Assembly (NCBI RefSeq): GCF_003991585.1
Contig: NZ_PQSP01000011.1
Span: 39,295-103,294, forward strand
DNA length: 64,000 nucleotides
Direction: 5' to 3'
From: Saezia sanguinis
Lineage (GTDB): Bacteria > Pseudomonadota > Gammaproteobacteria > Burkholderiales > Burkholderiaceae_C
Shown here: piece after piece, positions 27,514 to 36,840 of the stretch
How positions within the stretch are numbered: the first letter of the stretch is position 1
Layout of the letters: each line of letters begins with the position of its first letter
Position numbers and translations under genes: made by a program
The notes under the pieces: generated by a model
Database searches by the model: none
Told to the model about the DNA's origin: nothing
Seen by the model: only the letters and a program-made list of their open reading frames with translations

Positions 27514-29103
27514 ATGGGAAAAATGAATATCATGTTAAAGAAAATACAACGCCGTCAATTTTTGCAAAAACAGTTAACGCTGGGCGCTGGTGCGCTGCTA
27601 CCCGGATGGGTATATGCGCAGATGAGGCCGGGAATGGCACATAACGGAGGGCACACAATGATGAATAACCCGAACCACCAGATGCCGATGCATGCATCAA
27701 CACTGGCTCCTGTAGATGCCATTACCGCACACCAGCCCTTGCGCCCGCTTTGGCGCTTGCCCAATATGAGCCGGCAAGCGGGCGTTTACCGGGCGCGCAT
27801 GGTCGCCAAACCGCAGGCGATGGAGCTGGTGCAGGGGCAGCAGACGCAGTTCTGGTGTTATGAAGACCATGTGCCAGGGCCGTTGATTGAACTGAACGAG
27901 GGGGACCGGGTTGAGATTGAATTTATCAACCAGTTGCCTCAGCCGACAACTATTCACTGGCACGGTCTGCCGGTGCCTGCCGATCAGGATGGGGCACCGA
28001 TGGACCTGATTGCGCCAGGAGAACAAAAAATTTATCAGTACACGCTGCCAACAGACTGTGCCGGCACCTACTGGTTTCATCCTCATCCGCACCACATGAC
28101 CGCTGAACAGGTGTATCGCGGGCTGGCTGGCGCGGTGATTGTACGTTCCGGCAATGACCCTCTGGCATCCTTGCCGGAGCAGCATCTGATTATTTCTGAT
28201 CTGAAATTGGGTGGCGACGGACAAATTGTTCCCAATGACATGATGGACTGGATGAATGGCCGTGAAGGGCAATTTGCCCTGGTCAATGGGCAGCGCCAGC
28301 CTGTGATTGAATTGGCTGAGCCGCAACGCTGGCGGCTGTGGAACATGTGCAGTGCGCGGTATTTGCGTTTGTCCCTGGGGAATGTGCCGTTAACACTGGT
28401 GGGTACAGATGGCGGTTTGTTGCAAACGCCGCAAACGGTGTCTGAATTGTTACTGGCACCGGGCGAGCGGGCAGAGCTGGTTGTCACGCCGGCAGCATTC
28501 GCAAAGATGGCAGACGTTGTATTGGCTGCAGAACCTTATGAGCGGGGCAAGATGTCAATGGGCAGTATGCATGCACCAGCGGAGCAGCGTATCGTTCTGG
28601 CGCAGGTTCATGTGATGCCTTATGACAAATCATATGCCTTGCCCACGGCATTACGCAGCATAAGCGCGTTGGGGCCGGCGCAGGTCACGCGTACCTTTGA
28701 GTTTTCCGAAAAAATGGACATGAGGCGCATGCATGCCGGGCTGACGCCTGATGGACGTATGCAGGGTATGGATTTTCTGATCAATGGCCGTTTGTATGAT
28801 CCGCAGCGTATCGACTTTGAAATGCAGCGGGATACGGTGGAGCTGTGGAAAGTCACGAACAGCAGCGACATGGACCACCCGTTCCATGTGCATGGCACAC
28901 AGTTTCAGGTGATCGCGCGCCAAATGAAGGGGCAGGAAGAAACTGCGGAACCTTTTCTGGCGTGGCGTGATACGGTGAACGTACGTGCCGGAGAAACCGT
29001 GCAGCTTAAAACCATGCAACACCTGCCGGGGGAGCGCATGTACCATTGCCACATTCTGGAGCATGAAGATCTGGGCATGATGGGCACATTGCGTGTAGTC
29101 TGA
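27514..29103 (+). CDS. Tat-exported multicopper oxidase (CueO/CopA-like)
   Basis: The 529-residue protein begins with a twin-arginine signal (RRQFLQKQLTLGAGALL) and a Met/His-rich stretch. All four copper motifs are present: IHWHGLP, WFHPHPHH, HPFHVHG and YHCHILEHEDLGMM, giving the type 1, 2 and 3 sites with an axial Met. Such enzymes oxidise Cu(I) in the periplasm and protect against copper. Whether it is CueO or CopA type is not certain; the Met-rich region is short and N-terminal. The start could also be the ATG at 27532. Confidence 0.93.
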   Translation: MGKMNIMLKKIQRRQFLQKQLTLGAGALLPGWVYAQMRPGMAHNGGHTMMNNPNHQMPMHASTLAPVDAITAHQPLRPLWRLPNMSRQAGVYRARMVAKPQAMELVQGQQTQFWCYEDHVPGPLIELNEGDRVEIEFINQLPQPTTIHWHGLPVPADQDGAPMDLIAPGEQKIYQYTLPTDCAGTYWFHPHPHHMTAEQVYRGLAGAVIVRSGNDPLASLPEQHLIISDLKLGGDGQIVPNDMMDWMNGREGQFALVNGQRQPVIELAEPQRWRLWNMCSARYLRLSLGNVPLTLVGTDGGLLQTPQTVSELLLAPGERAELVVTPAAFAKMADVVLAAEPYERGKMSMGSMHAPAEQRIVLAQVHVMPYDKSYALPTALRSISALGPAQVTRTFEFSEKMDMRRMHAGLTPDGRMQGMDFLINGRLYDPQRIDFEMQRDTVELWKVTNSSDMDHPFHVHGTQFQVIARQMKGQEETAEPFLAWRDTVNVRAGETVQLKTMQHLPGERMYHCHILEHEDLGMMGTLRVV

Positions 29104-29114
29104 GCATTCAGGTT

Positions 29115-29144
29115 AAAAAGGCGTCGCATGGACGCCTTTTTTTT
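29115..29144 (+). terminator. Terminator after the multicopper oxidase
   Basis: AAAAAGGCGTC-GCATG-GACGCCTTTTT is a perfect 11-bp stem with a run of eight T. It abuts the stop codon of the convergent gene at 29143. Confidence 0.92.
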
Positions 29145-29718
29145 AACAGGTACCCCAGTATAGAAACTGCACCAGTTTTTGTTCCTGGTCAAAGCCGAAT
29201 AAAAAGACGGAGCCGTCGCAGCCGATACAGGGTGAAACCCTGAACCCGGCAGCCCAGCCGAGAGGACCATGATCGCGCGTCTGGAAAACGCCGATGGACG
29301 GGTAAAGTGCCTGCATCTGGCTCCAGTCGGTCTGCTGGTTGAAAACCTGCTGGTCCGACGTTTCCAGGAAAAACCGGCCGGAACTCAGGTCCAGTCTATA
29401 AAGTGTAACGTTGCCATCCGCATCAACAATGAATTGTGTTTTGCCATAAACATAGTATTGGGCCTGAGCCGGGTCCATGTTGTCATCTGTCGGAAGCCCG
29501 CAGTCGGCATCAGCCTCAATGGGTTGAACCGCATCAGGCATTCCAAATGCATCAATGAGGGCCTGCTTGTTTGCGCCCGAAACAGGCAGCACACCATTGA
29601 TTTGAATCTTGCTGATCTCAAGTATGGGCATCTGCTCCGGAGATTCGTAGGCAGCAGGCTGGGCCCAGGCAGATCCGCATATAAAGACCAGGCTCAAAAT
29701 AACAAAGATTTTTTTCAT
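29143..29718 (-). CDS. Secreted protein of unknown function
   Basis: The 191-residue product has a clear signal peptide (MKKIFVILSLVFICGSAWA, cleaved before QPA). The mature part is acidic, with paired cysteines (ADCGLP, CIGCDG and a terminal Cys) that could form disulfides in the periplasm. No family was recognised. Features such as INGVLPVSGANKQALIDAFGMPD recall small lipoproteins in which an Omega-like fold is followed by a beta-rich domain, but this is weak. It stands alone between the copper genes and rsmE. Confidence 0.75.
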   Translation of the reverse strand: MKKIFVILSLVFICGSAWAQPAAYESPEQMPILEISKIQINGVLPVSGANKQALIDAFGMPDAVQPIEADADCGLPTDDNMDPAQAQYYVYGKTQFIVDADGNVTLYRLDLSSGRFFLETSDQQVFNQQTDWSQMQALYPSIGVFQTRDHGPLGWAAGFRVSPCIGCDGSVFLFGFDQEQKLVQFLYWGTC

Positions 29719-29848
29719 ACGGTTAATTCTGTTTAGAGGAAAGATTCATGAGGGATATAAAACATTGTATGCGATATTTTTTTATGTTCTGTTAAATCAG
29801 GGCGACGAAAAACACAATGCCTGTAAAACAGATAATGTATCCGGCAGT

Positions 29849-30586
29849 TCAGATCACAAGTGTGCTCAGCGCAGCCAGCGGGGCGGTATCCGCGCGCAAT
29901 GTGCGTGGCCCCAGGCTGTACGGCTGAAACTGTGCCAGAGAAACCAGTTGCTGTTCTTCCTGGGGGGTCAGACCACCTTCAGGCCCGCTGAGAATACATA
30001 CTGCGGTATTTGCTGGCGAAGCCGTCCACGCGGCTGCATTGAGCAAACTCAGCATACGCCTGTCCGAAGGCAGATCGGAAATCTGTGTTTGTAATAATTG
30101 CGGCAAGGTGGTAACGGAGTGAATCAGCGGAATCCGGTTGCGGCCGCATTGCTCGCAGGCAGCAACAGCAACGGCCTGCCAGTGGGCGACTTTTTTGCTG
30201 CTGCGTTCGGCATTGAGTTTAATGACCGAGCGCTCGAACAGCAGCGGATAAATGGCTGCAACGCCCAGTTCGGTGGCTTTTTCCACCAGAAAATCCATGC
30301 GTTCATTGGCGGGAATGCCTACCAGCAGGGTGACTTGTACCTGGGCTTCCCGTTCGATGGGGGTATGCTCCTGGAGTAATACTTCAACCTGCTGGCGGCC
30401 CATCTGGGTGATGCTGGCGCGCCATTGTCCGCCACGGCCATTGAACAGCGAGACCGTTTGTCCGGGTTGCATGCGCAATACCTGCACGTGGCGGGCCGCC
30501 ATGGCCGGCAGCGGGACACAAAGGCCTGATTCCAGCGACATGTCGGCATATAGACGGGGTGCAGATGGGGCAGGGGGACTGATCAT
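29849..30586 (-). CDS. rsmE: 16S rRNA (uracil1498-N3)-methyltransferase
   Basis: RsmE methylates U1498 in the decoding region of 16S rRNA. The 245-residue SPOUT-fold enzyme has an N-terminal PUA-like domain (HVQVLRMQPGQTVSLFNGRGG) and a C-terminal knotted domain. The SAM loop is LSGPEGGLTPQEE, and LGPRTLRADTAPLAAL is the family signature, here with Asp where Glu is usual. It lies 23 bases after amgK on the same strand. Confidence 0.95.
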   Translation of the reverse strand: MISPPAPSAPRLYADMSLESGLCVPLPAMAARHVQVLRMQPGQTVSLFNGRGGQWRASITQMGRQQVEVLLQEHTPIEREAQVQVTLLVGIPANERMDFLVEKATELGVAAIYPLLFERSVIKLNAERSSKKVAHWQAVAVAACEQCGRNRIPLIHSVTTLPQLLQTQISDLPSDRRMLSLLNAAAWTASPANTAVCILSGPEGGLTPQEEQQLVSLAQFQPYSLGPRTLRADTAPLAALSTLVI

Positions 30587-30609
30587 GGCTTTAATAAACG
30601 GGCTTTGAT

Positions 30610-31719
30610 TTAAAACGTGTAACCAAACTGGGGCGTAATGCTTTCGATCTGGTCAACCAGTTTTAATAAGGGGGCCAGTTCCCGATAGCGGGCGCACGTG
30701 GCGCGGACATAGTTGATAAACCGGGGCGTGTCGGCCAGATATTTGGGTTTGCCGTCGCGCAGTGTCAGGCGGGCAAAAATACCCAGAATTTTCAGGTGCC
30801 GCTGCAGGCCCATCCATTCCACTGCAACCCAAAATTCAGAAAAATCCGCCGGCACAGGTAAACCGGCCTTACGTGCCATTTCCCAGTAACGGATGGTGAT
30901 ATCCAACACAAACTCCTCTTCCCAGGAATGAAAGGCATCACGCATCAGCGATGCAATGTCATAAGAAATCGGGCCGTAAACCGCATCCTGAAAATCCAGC
31001 ACGCCCAGCTCAGTCGTCTGCCCATTGGGCAAAGTACCACCGACCATCAAGTTGCGCGGCATGTAATCACGGTGCATGTAGACCGATGCACTGGCCAGGT
31101 TACGCTGGATAATCAGGTCAAAACTGTGCGCAAGCACTTTTTGCTGCTCCGGGGTGAGCGACATTTGACGGTACTGGGCCACATACCATTCGGGAAACAG
31201 GTTCAGGTCCCGGCGCAGAAGTGTTTCATCAAAAACGGGTAATGTGCCGGGCTGGCTGGCAAGCTGCCAGCGGACCAGGATATCGCATGCCTGAGTTAAC
31301 AACGGGTGTGCCTGCGCCATGTTCGGGGTGCCGGCATTCACGGTTTCCAGTACCGTCTGGTTGCCCAGGTCGCTCAACAGCATAAAACCGTTGGCTTCAT
31401 CCCAGTCCAAAATATCGGGAACACGCAACCCCGCAGCTTTCATCAACTGGTCAACGCGCACAAAGGGGCGGCAGTCTTCCTGCTGGGGCGGGGCATCCAT
31501 CACAATCAGCGTCGGGTTTTCGGGTAAGCTGGAAGACAGGCGAAAGTAGCGCCTGAAGCTGGCATCTACCGATGCCGGGCGTAAACTTTGTGGCTCTATA
31601 CCAAATTGGCCGGCCAAAGGGGCAAGCCACTGCTTAAAAACCTGAGCACGTTGGGGATCTGCCCAGGAAATCTCGGAAATCGGGTTATGATCAGACACAG
31701 GAATAAATTGAGAGTCCAT
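30610..31719 (-). CDS. amgK: N-acetylmuramate/N-acetylglucosamine kinase AmgK (APH fold)
   Basis: AmgK phosphorylates the anomeric carbon of recovered MurNAc and GlcNAc. With MurU it allows cell-wall recycling that bypasses de novo UDP-MurNAc synthesis and gives natural fosfomycin tolerance. The 369-residue protein has the aminoglycoside-phosphotransferase catalytic loop YMHRDYMPRNLMV and the metal site LGVLDFQDAVYGPISYD. It is divergent from lptD, as in Pseudomonas and many betaproteobacteria. murU, normally next to it, lies at 49669-50391. Confidence 0.9.
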   Translation of the reverse strand: MDSQFIPVSDHNPISEISWADPQRAQVFKQWLAPLAGQFGIEPQSLRPASVDASFRRYFRLSSSLPENPTLIVMDAPPQQEDCRPFVRVDQLMKAAGLRVPDILDWDEANGFMLLSDLGNQTVLETVNAGTPNMAQAHPLLTQACDILVRWQLASQPGTLPVFDETLLRRDLNLFPEWYVAQYRQMSLTPEQQKVLAHSFDLIIQRNLASASVYMHRDYMPRNLMVGGTLPNGQTTELGVLDFQDAVYGPISYDIASLMRDAFHSWEEEFVLDITIRYWEMARKAGLPVPADFSEFWVAVEWMGLQRHLKILGIFARLTLRDGKPKYLADTPRFINYVRATCARYRELAPLLKLVDQIESITPQFGYTF

Positions 31720-31870
31720 GAAATAATAGGCTATTTTACAAACAAGATCCTTACAACGGTTTGAAATAACAGGATGGCCCGTGCGAATGCGGGCAACTTT
31801 TTTATAATGGACCTTTTGTCGGTGTTTTTACAACCCTGGAAACCCTTTTGACAGGCTTTGATTTCACAGC

Positions 31871-34666
31871 ATGATTCCAAAACACGCATGTTTGCCATTC
31901 TGGCGCTATAGCAGCAAATACCGTTATGCAACGCCCGCATTGATGATGTTATTTGCAACAGGCGTGTTTTTTGCAAACCAGGCGCAGGCACAGCCGCTAA
32001 GCCCCAATGCTTCTAAAGTGGCGGTTGCGGTTCAGGAGCCGATCGACATTGTTCCGCAGATTTATGTTGCCCAGGTCAGCCCGGACTATACGCCAGCGGC
32101 TTTGAGTGCATCCGGCAATTTGGCCCAGGCGACGCCTTCCAAGGTGGCGGTGACAGAGCAGCAGAGCGGGCAGCAACGGCAGCAGTTGACGGATGACGAG
32201 GCGCATGAAGAGCAGCCGAAAAACCATGCTGCGCCCTTGGTGGTTACGGCGCAGGGCCATCAAACACGGACCAATGCGGTGACAAAGCCCGCTGTGGAAG
32301 AAGCTATTCCTGGGCTGGAGGCGGCGAAAGTGCCCCCACCGCCTCCTGGAGCCGATCCGGATTCGCCGCCGGTATATGTGTCTGGTGAACACATTGACGG
32401 TCATGCAGATGGACTGGTGACAGTGACCGGAAGAGGCCAGTTGATTCGTGACATGACGGTGGTGCAAGGGGAGGAGCTGACATATAACCGGCAAACAGAG
32501 GTTGCAACGGCATGTCAGGATGTTCGCATTAACCATAACGGGAATGTGTTCCGGGGAACACGTGCAGAACTGCATATTCCAACGTACCAGGGCCATTTTG
32601 ACGAAGCGACCTATCAGGTCAGGTTAACAGGTGCGCATGGGCAGTCCAGCCAGATTGAATTCACTGGCAAAGACCAGATGACTTTGCATGATGCCACATA
32701 TACCCTGTGTGATGCGAAAGCCGACGGTGAATATGACTGGGTCATGACTGCCGACTCGGTGGAGCTGGACTTTGAAAAAGACGAGGGTGTGGCCCGCAAT
32801 GCAGTCATGCGGTTCATGGGAGTGCCCATTCTGGCAACACCCTGGATGAGTTTTCCGCTGTCGGATAAGCGTCGCTCCGGCTGGCTGGTTCCCACGTTTG
32901 ACATCGACAGTGATAACGGGTTTACCTATGAGCAGCCGTATTACTGGAATATTGCGCCTAACTATGATGCAACGCTGACGCCTTTTGTCATGAGTAAACG
33001 TGGGGTGGGGCTGAATACGGAATTCCGGTATCTGGAGCCCAACTACGCAGGAACATTCACCGGGCTGTTTTTACCCAATGACCGCCTGCGAAGCGACGGG
33101 GTATCAATCAGTCCGGACCAGTTTACCCAATGGATGGAGCGGGATCCGCAGTTTCTGGCTGGGCTGCTGACAACGCCGCGCAACCGCTGGGGCTATTCAT
33201 GGCAGCACAGGCAGATACTGACGCGCAATATGAGTTTGTTGGGCACAACAGACCTGCAGTTGGATCTCAACAGGGCTTCTGACGACAATTACTGGCGCGA
33301 TTTTCCCAGAGCACCGTCAGGCTCACTTTCGACGCGTTTGCTCAACAGTGAAGGTATCTTGAGATCGAATAACGGGGGTGTTTCCACACTGGTGCGTGTG
33401 CAGCGCTGGCAGGTGCTGCAGGATCTGGATTCCTATATCACCCCGCCGTTTGACCGTACCCAGATGCGTATGAATTATGGGCTGACAGATCAATACGGAT
33501 TTGACCTGTCTGTCATGGGGGATATCACCAAGTTTGAGTCAGACCGGCTTTCTGACGAATCGAATGAGAACAGTGTCCGCAGTCTGCTGCAACTATCAGC
33601 AAGCTATCCGATACGCCATCCGGGCTGGTTTGTTGTGCCCAAAGTGCAGATGCTGACCCGGTATTATGATTTTGATGCGGATATTGTTTTGGAAAGCATG
33701 GCAGACAACCCGCTGCTGACTTCCGACCGGACAACACGGAACCGCTCCATTACTTTACCGACATTCAGTCTGGACACGGGGTTGATTTTTGAGCGCAAAG
33801 CGAATTTATTCGGTACCGAATATGTGCAGACGCTGGAACCGCGGGCGCTTTACACCTATACGCCGTATCGGGATCAAAGCATGCTGCCGCTTTATGATAC
33901 CGGGTCCTATGACTACAATCTGGCAACGCTGTATCTGGATAACCCCTATTCAGGCTATGACCGGATTGCAGACGTGAATATGATGACGGTGGGTGTGGGA
34001 ACGCGCTGGCAGAATCCGCAAACCGGCGTTGAGGCACTCAGCCTGAACCTCGCACAGCGGCTGCGGTTTGCAAATCAGCGGGTCACGCTGGATGATGAGC
34101 CCATTACCAGCCGTTACAGTGATGTCTTGCTCAGCGCCAGTACCGAACTGGTCCACAACTGGCGGTTTGATGCGCTGGTACAATACGATACAGATGAAAA
34201 CAGGTCGCAGCGCAGTTTGCTGATGGCGCGCTGGAAACCGGGGCAGTACCGGGTGATGAATTTCGGTTACCGGATGATGCATGGCTTCAGCGAGCAGGTG
34301 GATTTCAGCTGGCAATGGCCTATTGGTTCGCCATGGTTTGGCTCCAGGTTGCCGGAGCCCAGCAGTTCCGGCGGGCGCTGGTATACGGTAGGACGAATCA
34401 ACTACAGTTTGCGCGACAGTAAACTGGTTGATGGGATTTTAGGATTTGAATACCAGAGCTGCTGCTGGATTGCGCGTGTTGCGGCCGAGCGGATTTCAAC
34501 CGGGCGTACGGAAGTGAACACCAGGTTGTCATTCCAATTAGAATTTACGGGGTTGTCACGGGTCGGGGTGAATCCGTTGAAGACGCTGCAGGATAATATC
34601 AATCACTATGAAACGATTCGAAATGAACGGGTTAGCAGACCGAACGGTTTTTATTTATATGAGTAA
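31871..34666 (+). CDS. lptD: LPS-assembly outer membrane protein LptD
   Basis: LptD forms the outer-membrane barrel that delivers lipopolysaccharide to the cell surface with LptE. The 931-residue protein has a signal peptide, a low-complexity Ala/Pro/Gln stretch, an LptA-like jellyroll domain (about residues 165-300) and a large C-terminal barrel. Four cysteines outside the signal are placed for the known disulfide control: Cys215 and Cys280 in the N-domain and the adjacent Cys864-Cys865 (YQSCCWIARV). It overlaps surA, its folding chaperone. The divergent partner is amgK. Confidence 0.96.
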   Translation: MIPKHACLPFWRYSSKYRYATPALMMLFATGVFFANQAQAQPLSPNASKVAVAVQEPIDIVPQIYVAQVSPDYTPAALSASGNLAQATPSKVAVTEQQSGQQRQQLTDDEAHEEQPKNHAAPLVVTAQGHQTRTNAVTKPAVEEAIPGLEAAKVPPPPPGADPDSPPVYVSGEHIDGHADGLVTVTGRGQLIRDMTVVQGEELTYNRQTEVATACQDVRINHNGNVFRGTRAELHIPTYQGHFDEATYQVRLTGAHGQSSQIEFTGKDQMTLHDATYTLCDAKADGEYDWVMTADSVELDFEKDEGVARNAVMRFMGVPILATPWMSFPLSDKRRSGWLVPTFDIDSDNGFTYEQPYYWNIAPNYDATLTPFVMSKRGVGLNTEFRYLEPNYAGTFTGLFLPNDRLRSDGVSISPDQFTQWMERDPQFLAGLLTTPRNRWGYSWQHRQILTRNMSLLGTTDLQLDLNRASDDNYWRDFPRAPSGSLSTRLLNSEGILRSNNGGVSTLVRVQRWQVLQDLDSYITPPFDRTQMRMNYGLTDQYGFDLSVMGDITKFESDRLSDESNENSVRSLLQLSASYPIRHPGWFVVPKVQMLTRYYDFDADIVLESMADNPLLTSDRTTRNRSITLPTFSLDTGLIFERKANLFGTEYVQTLEPRALYTYTPYRDQSMLPLYDTGSYDYNLATLYLDNPYSGYDRIADVNMMTVGVGTRWQNPQTGVEALSLNLAQRLRFANQRVTLDDEPITSRYSDVLLSASTELVHNWRFDALVQYDTDENRSQRSLLMARWKPGQYRVMNFGYRMMHGFSEQVDFSWQWPIGSPWFGSRLPEPSSSGGRWYTVGRINYSLRDSKLVDGILGFEYQSCCWIARVAAERISTGRTEVNTRLSFQLEFTGLSRVGVNPLKTLQDNINHYETIRNERVSRPNGFYLYE

Positions 34667-35996
34667 ACGATTTTATGTACTGATCAGCGCACTGCTGTGT
34701 GCTTTGGGAATGTCTCTGAGTGCACATGCGCAGCAGAATGCCGGGGCAGCACCGGCATCGGCAGCGGCAGAGCCGCAGCTTGCAGACTTTATTGTGGCCA
34801 TTGTTCAGCATGAGCCCATTACCAACTCGCAGGTCAGGGCACATGTGTTGTCTTTGCGGCAGCAGTATGCCGGACAGCAGCAACCACCGGCGGAGCAGTT
34901 GCGCCAGATGGCACTGCAGCAGTTGATTTCTCAGAGCGCCCTGGCGCAGCGGGCACATGAACATGGTTTGCGGGTAGACCCCCAGACCGTACAGCAGGCC
35001 ATTGCAACCATTGCCCGTAACAACGGTATGTCTGTGGTTGAACTGCAAAAAGTATTGAGTGAACAAGGCATTCCTTTTTCAACCATGGAACGTGATATCG
35101 GGCAACAACTGCTGATTTCACAATTGCGGGAAAGGACGCTGGACCCGACCGTTACCGTCAGTAATGCCGAAGTGGAAGCCTATTTGGCGCAGTTTTCGGG
35201 GCAGACCGACCCAGGGCAGCAGCAGATCAATCTGGCACAGATTCTGATTGCGGTGCCGGAGAATGCCACACCTGCACAGGAAAAAGCGCTGGAAGCCAAA
35301 GCACAGGATATTTATACCAAAGCGCAAGCTGCCGGTGCCGATTTTTTTGCGCTGGCACAGGCCAATTCTGATGATCCGGCTGCGTCTGCAACCCGGGGCG
35401 TGATGGGCGCCAGGCCTGCTTCTCGTTATCCAGACCTGTTTATCCAGGCGGTTACCGGTTTGCGGGCTGGCGCCGTTGCACCACCGGTACGCTCAGGCGC
35501 CGGGTTCCATATCATCAAAGTGCTGGAGCGTGAGCAGTCAGACATGGTGGTGACCCAAACCCGGGTACGTCATATTCTGCTGAATATTACCGAGCAGCAA
35601 ACAGAGCAGGATGCAATCAATAAACTACTGGCTGATAAGCATCAGATCGAAACAGGGCAGGCCACTTTTGAAATGCTGGCGCAGGAGCAGTCTCAGGACG
35701 CGAGTGCGAAAGACGGGGGTGATCTGGGCTGGGTGGTTCCGGGGATGTTTGTACCGGAATTTGAGCGGGTCATGAATCAGCTTAAACCGGGCGAAATATC
35801 TGATCCGGTGGCAACCCGTTTTGGTGTGCATTTGATTCAGGTGCTGGAGCGGCGCGAATCACAACTGACGCCTCAGCAGCAGCGTGAGGTGGCCCGCGAA
35901 AGCATCCACCAGCGCAAAGTGGAACAGGCGATGGACCAGTGGGTTCGTGATATCCAGTCAAGCGCATACATTGAAATGCGTAATCCACCGCAATAA
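34659..35996 (+). CDS. surA: Periplasmic chaperone / peptidyl-prolyl isomerase SurA
   Basis: SurA escorts outer-membrane proteins, including LptD, through the periplasm. The 445-residue protein has a signal peptide (LISALLCALGMSLSAHAQ), an N-terminal chaperone module and two parvulin domains near residues 175-280 and 290-395. A C-terminal helix follows. The ATG at 34659 overlaps the lptD stop by eight bases and gives a normal signal peptide; the frame is open to 34608, but that would bury the signal. Confidence 0.95.
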   Translation: MSKRFYVLISALLCALGMSLSAHAQQNAGAAPASAAAEPQLADFIVAIVQHEPITNSQVRAHVLSLRQQYAGQQQPPAEQLRQMALQQLISQSALAQRAHEHGLRVDPQTVQQAIATIARNNGMSVVELQKVLSEQGIPFSTMERDIGQQLLISQLRERTLDPTVTVSNAEVEAYLAQFSGQTDPGQQQINLAQILIAVPENATPAQEKALEAKAQDIYTKAQAAGADFFALAQANSDDPAASATRGVMGARPASRYPDLFIQAVTGLRAGAVAPPVRSGAGFHIIKVLEREQSDMVVTQTRVRHILLNITEQQTEQDAINKLLADKHQIETGQATFEMLAQEQSQDASAKDGGDLGWVVPGMFVPEFERVMNQLKPGEISDPVATRFGVHLIQVLERRESQLTPQQQREVARESIHQRKVEQAMDQWVRDIQSSAYIEMRNPPQ

Positions 35997-36011
35997 GCTG
36001 CCTGTTTTGCC

Positions 36012-36836
36012 ATGGGAGGCCGTAGCAAACACATTGCGCGCAAGCGTTTCGGGCAGCATTTTCTGACCGATAACAGCGTCATTGACCGTATTGTGTCGGA
36101 AATCAGTCCTCGGGCAGGACAGTTGATGGTAGAAATTGGCCCCGGTCTGGCAGCGCTGACCCAACCGCTGGTGGAAAGACTGGGCCGTTTAACCGTGATT
36201 GAACTGGATCGTGATCTGGTTGAGCGGTTGCGGGCCCACAACCAACTGAACGTGATTGCAGCGGATGTGCTGACCGTGGACTTCAGCCAGTTGCGGCAGG
36301 ATGCAGGTATCAATGGCGATGCTTCAAAGCGGTTGCGGGTTGTCGGCAATTTGCCCTATAACATTTCAACGCCGATACTCTTTCATTTGCTGGATTACGC
36401 GGCAGATATTGAAGACCAGCATTTCATGCTGCAAAAAGAGGTGGTTGACCGCATGGCTGCCGAGCCTTGCACGCATCAATACGGCCGCCTGTCGGTGATG
36501 TTGCAATGGCGTTATGAGGTGGAGTCCTTGTTTGATGTCCCTCCTGAAGCGTTTGATCCACCGCCCAAAGTGGTGTCTGCCATTGTCCGAATGGTGCCGT
36601 TGGCGCAGCCTGTGCAACTGGATCAGGCCCTTTTGAGCGAACTGGTACAGGTGGCGTTCAGCCAGAGGCGTAAGTTATTGCGCCATACGTTGGGGCGCTG
36701 GCTGCAGGAGCGGGATTTTGGTGGCGAATTTGATGTGCAGCGCCGTGCGGAAGAGGTGCCGGTGACGGAATACATTGCTTTGGCTCAGGCGCTCAGGCCT
36801 GCCGGCAGTGGTAAACTCAACGAAGTGGAGGCTTGA
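36012..36836 (+). CDS. rsmA: 16S rRNA dimethyladenosine transferase RsmA (KsgA)
   Basis: RsmA dimethylates two adjacent adenosines in helix 45 of 16S rRNA during late 30S assembly. The 274-residue protein begins with [12 protein letters not shown], has the SAM site [11 protein letters not shown] and the catalytic NLPYNIS motif. It lies 15 bases after surA. In many proteobacteria pdxA separates surA and rsmA; here it is absent. Confidence 0.97.
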   Translation: MGGRSKHIARKRFGQHFLTDNSVIDRIVSEISPRAGQLMVEIGPGLAALTQPLVERLGRLTVIELDRDLVERLRAHNQLNVIAADVLTVDFSQLRQDAGINGDASKRLRVVGNLPYNISTPILFHLLDYAADIEDQHFMLQKEVVDRMAAEPCTHQYGRLSVMLQWRYEVESLFDVPPEAFDPPPKVVSAIVRMVPLAQPVQLDQALLSELVQVAFSQRRKLLRHTLGRWLQERDFGGEFDVQRRAEEVPVTEYIALAQALRPAGSGKLNEVEA

Positions 36837-36840
36837 CTTT

